A stretch of DNA of 64,000 nt from JAZLFH01 sp045615705 (GTDB lineage: Bacteria > Bacillota > Clostridia > UMGS1883): positions 4,665 to 68,664 of the forward strand of contig JAZLFH010000012.1 in the NCBI GenBank assembly GCA_045615705.1, written 5' to 3'. Below are positions 42,242 through 50,825 of the stretch, piece after piece. Within the stretch, counting starts at the first letter, position 1. Every line of letters begins with the position of its first letter. The notes under the pieces were generated by a model. It made no database searches. It was not told the origin of the DNA and saw only the letters and a list, made by a program, of their open reading frames with translations. A program made the position numbers and the translations under genes.

Positions 42242-43453
42242 ATGGCTTTAATAGTACAAAAATTCGGCGGTTCATCTGTTAAAGATGCCGAGAGAATTAT
42301 GAATGTGGCTAAAAGAATCGTTGAAACATACGATATGGGAAACTCTGTTGCGGTAGTTGTATCTGCTCAGGGCGACACGACAGACGATTTGATAGCAAAG
42401 GCAAACGAAATAAATAAAGATGCGTCAAAAAGGGAATATGATGTGTTGCTTTCAACGGGGGAGCAAATATCCATGTCGCTCCTTGCAATGGCGATAGAAA
42501 AACTCGGCCGCCCCGTAATTTCACTTAGTGCATGGCAGATAGGACTTTATACAGACTCAAACCATTCAAATGCAAGAATTAAGCGTCTTATGGGCGACAG
42601 AATTCATGCAGAACTTGATAAAAAAAGAATTGTCATTGTGGCAGGATTTCAGGGAATTGACAAGTTTGACGATGTAACCACACTCGGCAGAGGGGGAAGC
42701 GATACTTCTGCGGTGTGCCTTGCGGCATCACTCGGGGCTGACCTCTGTCAGATATTTACAGATGTTAAGGGTGTGTATACTACGGACCCGAGAATAGTGC
42801 CGAATGCAACAAAACTTGACGAAATTACATATGACGAAATGCTTGAACTTGCATCTCTCGGTGCAAATGTACTGCATAACAGAAGTGTTGAGTTGGCAAA
42901 AAAGTTTCATGTAAAGATGGAGGTTCTTTCAAGTCTTGAAAAAGAGCCGGGAACAATAGTTAAGGAGGAAGTTAATGTGGAAAAAATGATGGTTAGGGGC
43001 GTTGCCCGTGATAATGATGTAGCAAGAATTTCTCTTGTAAATGTAGAGGATAAGCCCGGAAAGGCTTTTCAGGTATTCTCACTTTTGGCGAAAAAGAAAA
43101 TCAATGTGGATGTAATTTTGCAATCACTCGGAAGAGACAGTAAAAAAGATATCAGTTTCACAGTACCGAGCAGTATGCTTCAACCTGCGATGGATATTTT
43201 GAATGAAAACAACTCGGAAATTAAGGCATCGGAGATTGTTTATGACGACAATGTGTCAAAGGTTTCAATAGTAGGTGCCGGTATGGCAAGTAACCCCGGT
43301 GTTGCATCGCTTATGTTTGAAGCACTTTACGATGCCGATGTAAATATACATATGATTTCAACAAGCGAAATCAAGATTAGTGTGCTTATTGACAGAGAAA
43401 ATGCGGAAAGAGCGGTTCGTGCAATTCACGATAAGTTCCATTTGGGTGAATAA
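42242..43453 (+). CDS. lysC: Aspartate kinase
   Basis: 403 aa. It phosphorylates aspartate, the entry to lysine, threonine and methionine synthesis. The N terminus LIVQKFGGSSVKDAERI and the GRGGSDTSAVCLA loop bind aspartate and ATP; FTDVKGVYTTDPRIV is the catalytic core. Two ACT domains fill the C-terminal ~150 residues (SLVNVEDKPGKAFQVF and VSIVGAGMASNPGVAS), so feedback by lysine and/or threonine is expected. An internal GTG within KEEVNVEKMM could start a separate regulatory subunit, as in Bacillus LysC, but I see no strong site for it. Confidence 0.95.
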   Translation: MALIVQKFGGSSVKDAERIMNVAKRIVETYDMGNSVAVVVSAQGDTTDDLIAKANEINKDASKREYDVLLSTGEQISMSLLAMAIEKLGRPVISLSAWQIGLYTDSNHSNARIKRLMGDRIHAELDKKRIVIVAGFQGIDKFDDVTTLGRGGSDTSAVCLAASLGADLCQIFTDVKGVYTTDPRIVPNATKLDEITYDEMLELASLGANVLHNRSVELAKKFHVKMEVLSSLEKEPGTIVKEEVNVEKMMVRGVARDNDVARISLVNVEDKPGKAFQVFSLLAKKKINVDVILQSLGRDSKKDISFTVPSSMLQPAMDILNENNSEIKASEIVYDDNVSKVSIVGAGMASNPGVASLMFEALYDADVNIHMISTSEIKISVLIDRENAERAVRAIHDKFHLGE

Positions 43454-43461
43454 ATTAAAAG

Positions 43462-43491
43462 GGATGTAAAAAACAATCGTTTTTTACATCC
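43462..43491 (+). terminator. Terminator of lysC
   Basis: 12-bp stem GGATGTAAAAAA / TTTTTTACATCC with loop CAATCG, then CACTTTTTTG. Confidence 0.8.
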
Positions 43492-43642
43492 ACTTTTTTG
43501 TTCGTAGCATAAAGAATTAGTTTTATTAAGTTTTGTAAAAACCGAGTTTTTACTTAACTTTAAAAATTATTTAACAAAACAAAATGTTATTGTTTGTTTG
43601 TTTCTTTCTTTATGCGGTCTGTATGTTTTTTTACAGCCCGGG

Positions 43643-44017
43643 CTAAAACTCTATAATTTCCCCACGCTTTACCCTCTCGGATATGTCATCAAGTTCGGCA
43701 AACGAAAATCTTGAAGGGTCTCTGGCAACACTTAAAGGAGTAGATGAGTCCATTCCGCTCTCGACTATGCGGTCGCTTTTTTCCATAGCACTTTTTTTGA
43801 CTTTTTCTTCTCGCTCTTTTGCCTTTAAAATAATGTCCTCGGGGTTTTCTGCGGCGTATTCACTCATTAAGTTCTGAGTTACTTCCTTTAATTTTGTGAG
43901 TTCGTCTTTTGTTTCACGAAACTCGCCGAGTCTTTTTCCTATAATGGAATCAATTTCGTTTTGCCATTCCTCTTGGGAAGCATAAGTTTTAAAAAATTCA
44001 TTAGTGTCTTTTTCCAA
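43643..44017 (-). CDS. Hypothetical acidic helical protein
   Basis: 124 aa from a TTG at 44017 with AAAGGAG 8 nt upstream; the longer frame has no site. Charged and alpha-helical throughout, with a probable coiled coil (about 20-75) rich in Lys and Glu, then a C-terminal SRFSFAELDDISERVKRGEIIEF. I do not recognise the family; phage scaffold-type proteins look broadly similar, but there is no phage gene nearby. It is monocistronic between the lysC terminator and nth. The stop overlaps a small AGCCCGGGCT palindrome that may end the transcript. Confidence 0.6.
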   Translation of the reverse strand: MEKDTNEFFKTYASQEEWQNEIDSIIGKRLGEFRETKDELTKLKEVTQNLMSEYAAENPEDIILKAKEREEKVKKSAMEKSDRIVESGMDSSTPLSVARDPSRFSFAELDDISERVKRGEIIEF

Positions 44018-44078
44018 AAATAACACTCCTTTCAACAGTTATGATAAACTATAAAAAGGAGCGAGTGTGTAAATTTAA

Positions 44079-44705
44079 TTAAATTTTTTTTGGACAAATT
44101 TCTTTTGCGGGGCAGTTTTTGCAATCCGGCTTTCGAGCCGTGCAATATTCACGCCCGAAAAGTACGAGCCGGTGGCAAAATTCACTTTGCAAATCAACAG
44201 GGATTAAATCTTTGGTGTCAAGTTCGACTTTATAAGGTTCGGTTTCTTTTGTAAGACCGACTCTCTTTAAAATTCTTTTTGCGTGTGTGTCAATTACCAT
44301 TCCGCCCTTTTGATAAATATCACCCAAAATCAAATTGGCGGTTTTTCGACCGACACCTGCCAAAGAAAGAAGGTCGTCCATATTATCGGGAACTTTTCCG
44401 CCGAAGACATCGCAAATTCTTTGCGAGCAGGCAATAATGTTTTTTGCTTTGCTGCGGAAAAAACCTATCGGGCGGATAATTTCTTCTACATCTTTGAGTG
44501 AAGCGTCTTTTAAGTCTGAGGCACTTTTGTACTTTTCAAAAAGAATGGGAGTTACCGTGTTAACCCTTGCATCGGTGCATTGTGCGGAAAGTTCAACCGC
44601 AATCAAAAGTTCAAGGGGATTTGAGTAATTTAGCGAGCAGACGGCATCGGGATATGTAGTTTTAAGAATATCAAAAAAAGCAATGGCTTTCTCTTTCTTT
44701 TTCAA
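44079..44705 (-). CDS. nth: Endonuclease III
   Basis: 208 aa. DNA glycosylase/AP lyase for oxidised pyrimidines. The helix-hairpin-helix LSLAGVGRKTANL holds the catalytic Lys, DTHAKRI the catalytic Asp, and the C-terminal CX6CX2CX5C (Cys in REYCTARKPDCKNCPAKEIC) binds the 4Fe-4S cluster. The start lies about 95 nt from the divergent glyA start. Confidence 0.97.
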   Translation of the reverse strand: MKKKEKAIAFFDILKTTYPDAVCSLNYSNPLELLIAVELSAQCTDARVNTVTPILFEKYKSASDLKDASLKDVEEIIRPIGFFRSKAKNIIACSQRICDVFGGKVPDNMDDLLSLAGVGRKTANLILGDIYQKGGMVIDTHAKRILKRVGLTKETEPYKVELDTKDLIPVDLQSEFCHRLVLFGREYCTARKPDCKNCPAKEICPKKI

Positions 44706-44742
44706 AATTTCACCCCTTTTTTAAAATAATATCATAAAAAGA

Positions 44743-44771
44743 TTGAAATTTAAAGCAAAAATATGTATAAT
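44743..44771 (+). promoter_or_regulatory. Candidate promoter of glyA
   Basis: -35 TTGAAA (44743-44748), 17 bp, -10 TATAAT (44766-44771), then GGAGG before the ATG. Confidence 0.7.
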
Positions 44772-44802
44772 AAAAGCAATTTAGCAGTGGAGGTATTTTT
44801 TA

Positions 44803-46038
44803 ATGTATCAGATTGACAAAATAAGGGAGTTCGACAGTGAACTTGCTCAGGCAATAGACAACGAGGCAAACAGACAAAGAAATAAGATTGAACTTATTGC
44901 TTCCGAAAACTTTGTAAGCGAAGCGGTAATGCAAGCAATGGGGACTCCTCTTACAAATAAATATGCGGAAGGATATCCGGGAAAGCGTTATTACGGAGGA
45001 TGCGAATTTGTCGATGTTGTTGAAACGCTTGCCATCGAGAGAGCAAAGAAACTTTTCGGAGCGGACCATGCAAATGTTCAGCCTCATAGCGGTGCTCAGG
45101 CAAACTTGGCAGTATTTTTCTCGGTTTTAAGTCCGGGAGATACCGTTCTTTCGATGAGCCTTGCTCACGGCGGACATCTTTCACACGGAAGCCCGGTAAA
45201 CATTTCGGGTAAGTATTTTAATATTGTACCTTACGGTGTATCCGAAGGCGAAAACACAATAGATTATGATGAAGTAAGACGCCTTGCAATTGAATGCAAG
45301 CCGAAGTTGATTTTGGCAGGAGCAAGTGCATATCCGAGAAACATTGACTTTAAGAAGTTTTCGGAGATTGCCAAAGAGGTAGGGGCATATTTCATGGTAG
45401 ATATGGCTCACATTGCGGGACTTGTTGCGGCAGGTCTTCACCAAAACCCCGTTCCTTATGCGGATTTTGTTACAACTACTACGCATAAGACTTTAAGAGG
45501 TCCTCGTGGCGGTATGATTCTTTGCAAAGAAGAACACGCTAAATTAATAGATAAGGCAATTTTCCCCGGTATTCAGGGCGGACCGTTGATGCATGTTATT
45601 GCGGGAAAGGCCGTTAGCCTTAAAGAAGCACTTTCCGATGACTTCAAAAAGTACCAGGAACAGATTGTCAAAAACGCAAAAGCATTCAGCGAAGCACTTA
45701 TGGGGTACGGCTTTAATTTGGTGTCGGGAGGAACGGACAACCACCTCATGTTGGTTGACCTTACGAGTTTTAACATAACGGGAAAAGATGCCGAGAAAAA
45801 ACTTGACGATGTAGGTATTACATGTAACAAAAATGCAATTCCGTTTGATAAGCAAAGTCCGTTTATCACAAGCGGTATAAGACTTGGAACGCCTGCTGTT
45901 ACATCAAGAGGCATGAAAGAGGACGATATGAAAGAAATTGCTCGTCTTATCTATGTAACGCTTACGGACAAAGAAAGCACTGACGAAATTAAAAAGGGTG
46001 TTAAGGCACTTTGCGACAAGCATCCGCTTTACGCATAA
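44803..46038 (+). CDS. glyA: Serine hydroxymethyltransferase
   Basis: 411 aa. A PLP enzyme interconverting serine and glycine and supplying one-carbon units, which the purine formyltransferases of this window consume. IELIASENFVSEAVM and YAEGYPGKRYYGGCEFVD are N-terminal signatures; the PLP lysine is in VTTTTHKTLRGPRGG near residue 228. Single gene, with its own promoter and a terminator shared with aroC. Confidence 0.97.
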   Translation: MYQIDKIREFDSELAQAIDNEANRQRNKIELIASENFVSEAVMQAMGTPLTNKYAEGYPGKRYYGGCEFVDVVETLAIERAKKLFGADHANVQPHSGAQANLAVFFSVLSPGDTVLSMSLAHGGHLSHGSPVNISGKYFNIVPYGVSEGENTIDYDEVRRLAIECKPKLILAGASAYPRNIDFKKFSEIAKEVGAYFMVDMAHIAGLVAAGLHQNPVPYADFVTTTTHKTLRGPRGGMILCKEEHAKLIDKAIFPGIQGGPLMHVIAGKAVSLKEALSDDFKKYQEQIVKNAKAFSEALMGYGFNLVSGGTDNHLMLVDLTSFNITGKDAEKKLDDVGITCNKNAIPFDKQSPFITSGIRLGTPAVTSRGMKEDDMKEIARLIYVTLTDKESTDEIKKGVKALCDKHPLYA

Positions 46039-46040
46039 TA

Positions 46041-46070
46041 AAAAAAGCCGAGCATTGCTCGGCTTTTTTT
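46041..46070. terminator. Bidirectional terminator between glyA and aroC
   Basis: 13-bp stem AAAAAAGCCGAGC / GCTCGGCTTTTTT with loop ATT, flanked by A and T runs; it ends at the aroC stop. Confidence 0.9.
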
Positions 46071-47148
46071 ATTTTATTAAATAATCCGTTCCGAATCTTG
46101 CAGAAAGAATATCTGCGATAACTATCGCACAAAGGCTGTCCGTTACAGGACAAATTCGCCTTATTATTGCACTGTCATGGCGACCTTTTACAGAAATTTT
46201 TGTGTTTTCATTTTTTATAAAATCTACTGTGTCCTGCTCTTTCTTTATTGACGGAGTGGGCTTTACTACGCAGTTAAACAAAATCGGCATACCGTTTGTA
46301 ATTCCGCCCGTTATACCGCCGTTATTGTTTGTCTTTGTATAAATCTCGCCGTTTTCCATAAAGAGTTCGTCATTTAGTTCACTTCCCAAGCCTTTTGCAA
46401 ATGAAAAGCCTTTACCGAATTCGATGCCCTTAATTGAGCCGACAGAAAACATTGCGTGAGAAATTAAACTCTCAATCGAGTCGAAATACGGCTCACCCAA
46501 GCCTTTTTTTATTCCGAAAATTCCGGTTTGGATAACTCCGCCGATACTGTCTCCGTTATAGCGGACATTTTCAATTTTTTTAATCATTTTTTCTTTTAAA
46601 GAATATTCTAAAACGGGAAAATCACTATTATTTAGTAAATCAATATCGCTTTTATCACTAAAATCTCTGTCAACAAAATCAGCTAATTTTAAAATGTGAG
46701 TACCTATACTTATTCCGTGATTGTTTAAATACGGCATGAGAATTGCACCCAGAGCGACAATCGGAGCGGTCAGCCTGCCCGAGAAATGTCCGCCGCCACG
46801 ATAGTCTTCAAATCCGTGATATTTAAGGTAGGCTGTGTAGTCGCAATGCGAAGGACGGGCGATTCCCCTTTGGTAAGAAGTGCTTAAAGTATCGTTGTTT
46901 TTGATGACGATTGTAAGAGGAGTACCGGTAGTTTTTCCGTTAAAGACACCGCTTAAAATTTTAAATTCGTCTTTCTCACGCCTTTTGGATTCGTAAAAAT
47001 CGGGACGGCGTTTATTAAGGTAAAGTGTAATCAGTTCTTCATCAACCACAAGCCCGGGACAAACTCCGTCTGCAACAATTCCGACAAAGTCTTGGTGGCT
47101 TTCGCCAAAAAGGGTTATGGTCAGACTGTTTCCGAATGTATTTTTCAT
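46069..47148 (-). CDS. aroC: Chorismate synthase
   Basis: 359 aa. FMN-dependent last step of the shikimate route. Signature stretches are FGESHQDFVGIVADGVCPG, RRPDFYESKRREKDEF, a conserved RGIARPSHCDYTAYLKY, DYRGGGHFSGRLTAP and the C-terminal GRHDSAIIRRICPV. Length and motifs are normal. The start is 1 nt after the chorismate mutase stop, so product and next enzyme are co-translated. Confidence 0.97.
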   Translation of the reverse strand: MKNTFGNSLTITLFGESHQDFVGIVADGVCPGLVVDEELITLYLNKRRPDFYESKRREKDEFKILSGVFNGKTTGTPLTIVIKNNDTLSTSYQRGIARPSHCDYTAYLKYHGFEDYRGGGHFSGRLTAPIVALGAILMPYLNNHGISIGTHILKLADFVDRDFSDKSDIDLLNNSDFPVLEYSLKEKMIKKIENVRYNGDSIGGVIQTGIFGIKKGLGEPYFDSIESLISHAMFSVGSIKGIEFGKGFSFAKGLGSELNDELFMENGEIYTKTNNNGGITGGITNGMPILFNCVVKPTPSIKKEQDTVDFIKNENTKISVKGRHDSAIIRRICPVTDSLCAIVIADILSARFGTDYLIK

Positions 47149-47149
47149 A

Positions 47150-47422
47150 TCAAACCTCTTTTGATAAATCTTCCTGATACCTGCAAGAAAGAGAAATCAC
47201 ATTTTTTAAAAATTCTTCATAGTATGATTTTACGGATTCGTCAACGAGGGATAAGTTGTTTATAATAACTTCATCTTCCCGTTTTCTGTCTTTTATGCAA
47301 AGACCGTTTTTTGTCTTGTACGCTGCAATTTTTTTTGAAATTTCCATTCTTTTTTCAAAAAGCTGAGCCATTTTACCGTCAATTTTTGAAATGTCATCTC
47401 TTAAAAGTTCAAGTTCACTCAT
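47150..47422 (-). CDS. Chorismate mutase, AroQ type
   Basis: 90 aa, an all-helical AroQ-fold domain alone. It turns chorismate into prephenate for phenylalanine and tyrosine. Typical features: LRDDISKIDGKMAQLFEKRMEISKKIAAYK (first long helix with catalytic Arg and Lys), IKDRKREDEVI, and a later ISLSCRYQ helix. Neighbour of aroC; tyrS follows divergently. Confidence 0.93.
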   Translation of the reverse strand: MSELELLRDDISKIDGKMAQLFEKRMEISKKIAAYKTKNGLCIKDRKREDEVIINNLSLVDESVKSYYEEFLKNVISLSCRYQEDLSKEV

Positions 47423-47511
47423 AAAAGCACCTCAAAATTATAAATTCCATACCTAAATTATGCTCAAATCACCGTAAATTGTCAATACCTTTCCAAAAAA
47501 AGAAAAAACTA

Positions 47512-47540
47512 TTGAAACAACCGAAATAAAAAGGTATAAT
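47512..47540 (+). promoter_or_regulatory. Promoter of tyrS
   Basis: -35 TTGAAA (47512-47517), 17 bp, -10 TATAAT (47535-47540). The -10 overlaps an in-frame ATG at 47539, which rules that ATG out as the start. The leader is too short for a T-box. Confidence 0.7.
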
Positions 47541-47571
47541 GGGAAAAGCATACCATGAAAGGAAAATAAAA

Positions 47572-48795
47572 ATGGAAAATGTATTTGATGTTTTAAAAGA
47601 AAGAGGACTTATTGCACAGACAACTCACGAAGAAGAAATCCGTGAGATGCTCGGTAAAGAAAAGGTTTCTTTCTATATAGGTTTTGACCCGACAGCAGAC
47701 AGCCTTCATGTGGGACATTTTTTGCAGATGGTTGTAATGAAGCATATGCAGGACCACGGGCATATTCCAATCGCACTTGTCGGCGGCGGGACAGGTCATA
47801 TAGGCGACCCGTCCGGAAGAACGGATATGCGTAAAATGATGACAAAAGAAATCATTGACCATAACTGTGAGTGCTTTAAGAAGCAACTTTCATCGGTTAT
47901 TGACTTTTCGGACGGGAAAGCAATTATGGTCAATAATGCAGATTGGCTTTTGGAACTGAATTATATTGAATTCTTGCGTGATATCGGTTCATGTTTTTCC
48001 GTAAACAAGATGCTTAGTGCAGAGTGTTTTAAACAGCGTTTGGAAAAGGGATTATCTTTCCTTGAATTTAACTATATGCTTATGCAGAGTTATGACTTCT
48101 TGATGCTTAACCGAAAATACGGTTGCAAACTCGAACTCGGCGGAGATGACCAGTGGAGCAATATCTTGGGCGGAATTGAACTTTGCAGAAGAAAAGACCA
48201 AAAGCAGACCTACGGTATGACATTTACCCTTCTTACAAACAGTGAAGGAAAGAAAATGGGAAAGACCGCATCGGGTGCTGTTTGGCTTGACCCGAAAAAA
48301 ACAACTCCGTACGAGTTTTACCAGTATTGGAGAAATGTTGACGATGCCGATGTTACAAAGTGCATGAAACTTCTTACATTTATTCCGATGGACGAGATAA
48401 GAGAGTATGAAAAACTTTCGGGAAGTGCGTTAAACGAAGTAAAAGTTCGCCTTGCTTACGAGGTAACAAAACTTGTTCACGGAAAAGAAGAAGCACAAAA
48501 AGCAAAAGATGCCGCAAGTGCAGCATTTTCAGGCGGAATCAGTGCCGATATGCCGAGTTACGAAGTAGAAAAAAGTTCGTTAAAAGACGGCAAGGGTATT
48601 TTGGACTTGTTGTTTGATGCCGAGTTTATCCCGTCAAAGGGAGAAGGCAGAAGACTTATAATGCAAGGCGGTCTTTCAATAGATGACAAGAAGGTTAAGG
48701 ACCCGTCATTTATCGTTACTGACGAAATATTTACAGACGGAAAAATCGTTGTAAGAAAAGGCAAGAAGAGTTTTCTTAAAATAGAATTAAAATAA
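47572..48795 (+). CDS. tyrS: Tyrosyl-tRNA synthetase
   Basis: 407 aa from the ATG at 47572 (AAAGGA upstream). Class I enzyme: FYIGFDPTADSLHVGHFLQ contains the HIGH motif, GGDDQWSNILGG binds tyrosine, and KMGKTASGAVWLD is the KMSKS loop. The C-terminal S4-like RNA-binding domain is IPSKGEGRRLIMQGGLSID. A tRNA-Tyr gene is at 60.3 kb. pgi follows 13 nt later. Confidence 0.97.
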   Translation: MENVFDVLKERGLIAQTTHEEEIREMLGKEKVSFYIGFDPTADSLHVGHFLQMVVMKHMQDHGHIPIALVGGGTGHIGDPSGRTDMRKMMTKEIIDHNCECFKKQLSSVIDFSDGKAIMVNNADWLLELNYIEFLRDIGSCFSVNKMLSAECFKQRLEKGLSFLEFNYMLMQSYDFLMLNRKYGCKLELGGDDQWSNILGGIELCRRKDQKQTYGMTFTLLTNSEGKKMGKTASGAVWLDPKKTTPYEFYQYWRNVDDADVTKCMKLLTFIPMDEIREYEKLSGSALNEVKVRLAYEVTKLVHGKEEAQKAKDAASAAFSGGISADMPSYEVEKSSLKDGKGILDLLFDAEFIPSKGEGRRLIMQGGLSIDDKKVKDPSFIVTDEIFTDGKIVVRKGKKSFLKIELK

Positions 48796-48808
48796 AGGAA
48801 GAATTAAA

Positions 48809-50155
48809 ATGAACATCAAATTTGATACAAAAAAAGCAAAGGATTTTATTACAGAAGAAGAAATTCTTAAAATGCAGGACGAAATAAGTCTTGCACATAA
48901 GACACTGCACGAAAAGAGCGGACTCGGAAACGATTTTTTGGGTTGGGTTGACCTTCCCGAAAATTATGATAAAGACGAGTTTGAAAGAATAAAAAAGGCA
49001 GCAGAAAAAATTAAGAAAAACTCGGACGCACTCGTTGTAATCGGTATCGGAGGTTCATATCTCGGTGCGAAGATGGTTATTGAAATGCTTTCGCACAGTT
49101 TTTCAAATTCCGTTAAGGCAAAAAGAAACGGCACTCCCGAAATTTACTTTGCCGGAAACAGCATCAGTTCGACATATCTTTGCGACCTTTTGGATTGTTT
49201 GGAAGGGAAAGACTTTTCGGTTAACATAATTTCAAAAAGCGGTACAACGACAGAACCGGCAATCGCTTTTAGAATTTTCAGAGAACTTTTGATTAAGAAG
49301 TACGGTAAGGACGGAGCAAAGGACAGAATTTTTGTTACAACGGACAAGCAGAAAGGTGCATTAAAAGCTCTTGCCGACCGTGAAGGATATGAAACATTTG
49401 TTGTTCCCGATGATGTAGGCGGAAGATTTTCGGTTCTTACGGCAGTAGGGCTTTTGCCCATTGCTTCGAGCGGAGCGGATATTGACCTTTTGATGCAAGG
49501 TGCAAAAGACGCAATGCAGGAATACAAAAATCCGTGTCTTAAAGAAAATGAATGTTATCGCTATGCCGCAGTAAGAAACATCCTTTACAGAAGGGGAAAA
49601 ACAACGGAAATTATGGTAAATTACGAGCCGAATGTTCACTATTTTTCAGAATGGTGGAAACAACTTTACGGCGAAAGCGAAGGAAAAGACAAGAAAGGTA
49701 TTTTCCCCGCATCGGTTGATTTTTCGACAGACCTTCACTCTATGGGACAGTATATTCAAGACGGACAGAGAAATATTTTTGAAACCGTTTTGTTCTTTGA
49801 AAACCCACGCCGTGATATAACAATCACGGAGGATAAAGAAAATGTTGACGGACTTAACTTCCTTACGGGAAAGACGGTAAGTTTTGTAAATAAACAGGCG
49901 TTTTACGGCACAATGCTTGCCCATACGGACGGAAGCGTTCCAAACTTTGTTATGTCAATAGAAAGACAAGACGAATACAGCCTCGGTAATATGATTTACT
50001 TCTTTGAAAAGGCTTGCGGTATAAGTGGCTATATACTTGGGGTAAATCCGTTTAACCAGCCCGGTGTTGAAGCGTATAAGAAGAATATGTTCGCACTTTT
50101 GGGAAAACCCGGTTACGAAGCACAGCAGGAAGAACTCTTAAAGCGGATTAAGTAA
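48809..50155 (+). CDS. pgi: Glucose-6-phosphate isomerase
   Basis: 448 aa, the Bacillota size class. It interconverts glucose 6-phosphate and fructose 6-phosphate. VIGIGGSYLGAKM holds the phosphate loop, NIISKSGTTTEPAIAFR and VGGRFSVLTAVGLLPIA are family signatures, and the C-terminal FNQPGVEAYKKNMF completes the site. Shares the tyrS transcript by spacing. Confidence 0.97.
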   Translation: MNIKFDTKKAKDFITEEEILKMQDEISLAHKTLHEKSGLGNDFLGWVDLPENYDKDEFERIKKAAEKIKKNSDALVVIGIGGSYLGAKMVIEMLSHSFSNSVKAKRNGTPEIYFAGNSISSTYLCDLLDCLEGKDFSVNIISKSGTTTEPAIAFRIFRELLIKKYGKDGAKDRIFVTTDKQKGALKALADREGYETFVVPDDVGGRFSVLTAVGLLPIASSGADIDLLMQGAKDAMQEYKNPCLKENECYRYAAVRNILYRRGKTTEIMVNYEPNVHYFSEWWKQLYGESEGKDKKGIFPASVDFSTDLHSMGQYIQDGQRNIFETVLFFENPRRDITITEDKENVDGLNFLTGKTVSFVNKQAFYGTMLAHTDGSVPNFVMSIERQDEYSLGNMIYFFEKACGISGYILGVNPFNQPGVEAYKKNMFALLGKPGYEAQQEELLKRIK

Positions 50156-50188
50156 ATAAAACGGCAACAAGAAACAAAGAATATACAA

Positions 50189-50225
50189 ATAGGATGTAAA
50201 ATAACAACTGTTTTTTACATCCTAT
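50189..50225 (+). terminator. Terminator of pgi
   Basis: 13-bp stem ATAGGATGTAAAA / TTTTACATCCTAT around an 11-nt loop; its right arm overlaps the stop codon of the convergent gene. Confidence 0.7.
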
Positions 50226-50694
50226 TCTGTTTATATATCAAATCAAATACGGACAAAACAAATATTAGAAAAGATATTATGTAAACTACGATTGAATTTG
50301 ACAAAAAAGGCACAGATAAGAAAAGAAGAAGTCCCGAAATTTTGTTTGCAAAAGTGTGAAGATTTTTAAATTTCAAAAATGAAATAAGTTTTAAAATAAA
50401 AATAACTGTAATTAATAAAAATATGGTTTTATCCGTAAAAACAAATCCGTAAATTTTGTATACGCATACCAAAATAAAGAAAAAGTCGCAAAAGGAGTCA
50501 AAATGCTTCCCGAATCTGCTTTCAATTCTTAACTTTCTTGCCAAAAAGCCGTCCAAGACATCACTTACACCACATAATATGTAGAGAGTAAAAAACCATG
50601 GAGAAAAAAGAGGTTTAAAAAAGAGAAAAATTGAAAACACAAGCCTTGAAAGACTAAAAATATTTGCAATATTTTTTCTAAACAAAAATTTCAC
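50215..50694 (-). CDS. CDP-alcohol phosphatidyltransferase family protein
   Basis: 159 aa, five or six membrane helices. The catalytic motif D-x2-D-G-x2-A-R-x8-G-x3-D-x3-D is complete in SDVLDGFLARKLRIESRFG and HFDSFCD (about residues 42-68). Enzymes of the family make phosphatidylglycerophosphate, phosphatidylserine, cardiolipin and related lipids; the acceptor cannot be told from the sequence. It is shorter than typical PgsA (about 180-190 aa). Its neighbours are pgi and the divergent trkA. Confidence 0.85.
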   Translation of the reverse strand: MKFLFRKNIANIFSLSRLVFSIFLFFKPLFSPWFFTLYILCGVSDVLDGFLARKLRIESRFGKHFDSFCDFFFILVCVYKIYGFVFTDKTIFLLITVIFILKLISFLKFKNLHTFANKISGLLLFLSVPFLSNSIVVYIISFLIFVLSVFDLIYKQNRM

Positions 50695-50771
50695 CTCGTC
50701 CGAAATTAATAGTATAATAATACTAAATCAAAGTCAATAGCGTGAAATCCAAACAAAAATACATATATCTC

Positions 50772-50800
50772 TTGAATTTCTAAATATTCTCTGTTATAAT
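50772..50800 (+). promoter_or_regulatory. Promoter of trkA-trkH
   Basis: -35 TTGAAT (50772-50777), 17 bp, -10 TATAAT (50795-50800); the leader is only about 20 nt. Confidence 0.65.
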
Positions 50801-50825
50801 ACGCTCGTAATGGTAGGTGAGCATG

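Noticed and set aside
42960..43453. Separate short regulatory subunit inside lysC
   Set aside because: An in-frame GTG exists, as in Bacillus, but without a convincing ribosome site; not listed as its own gene.
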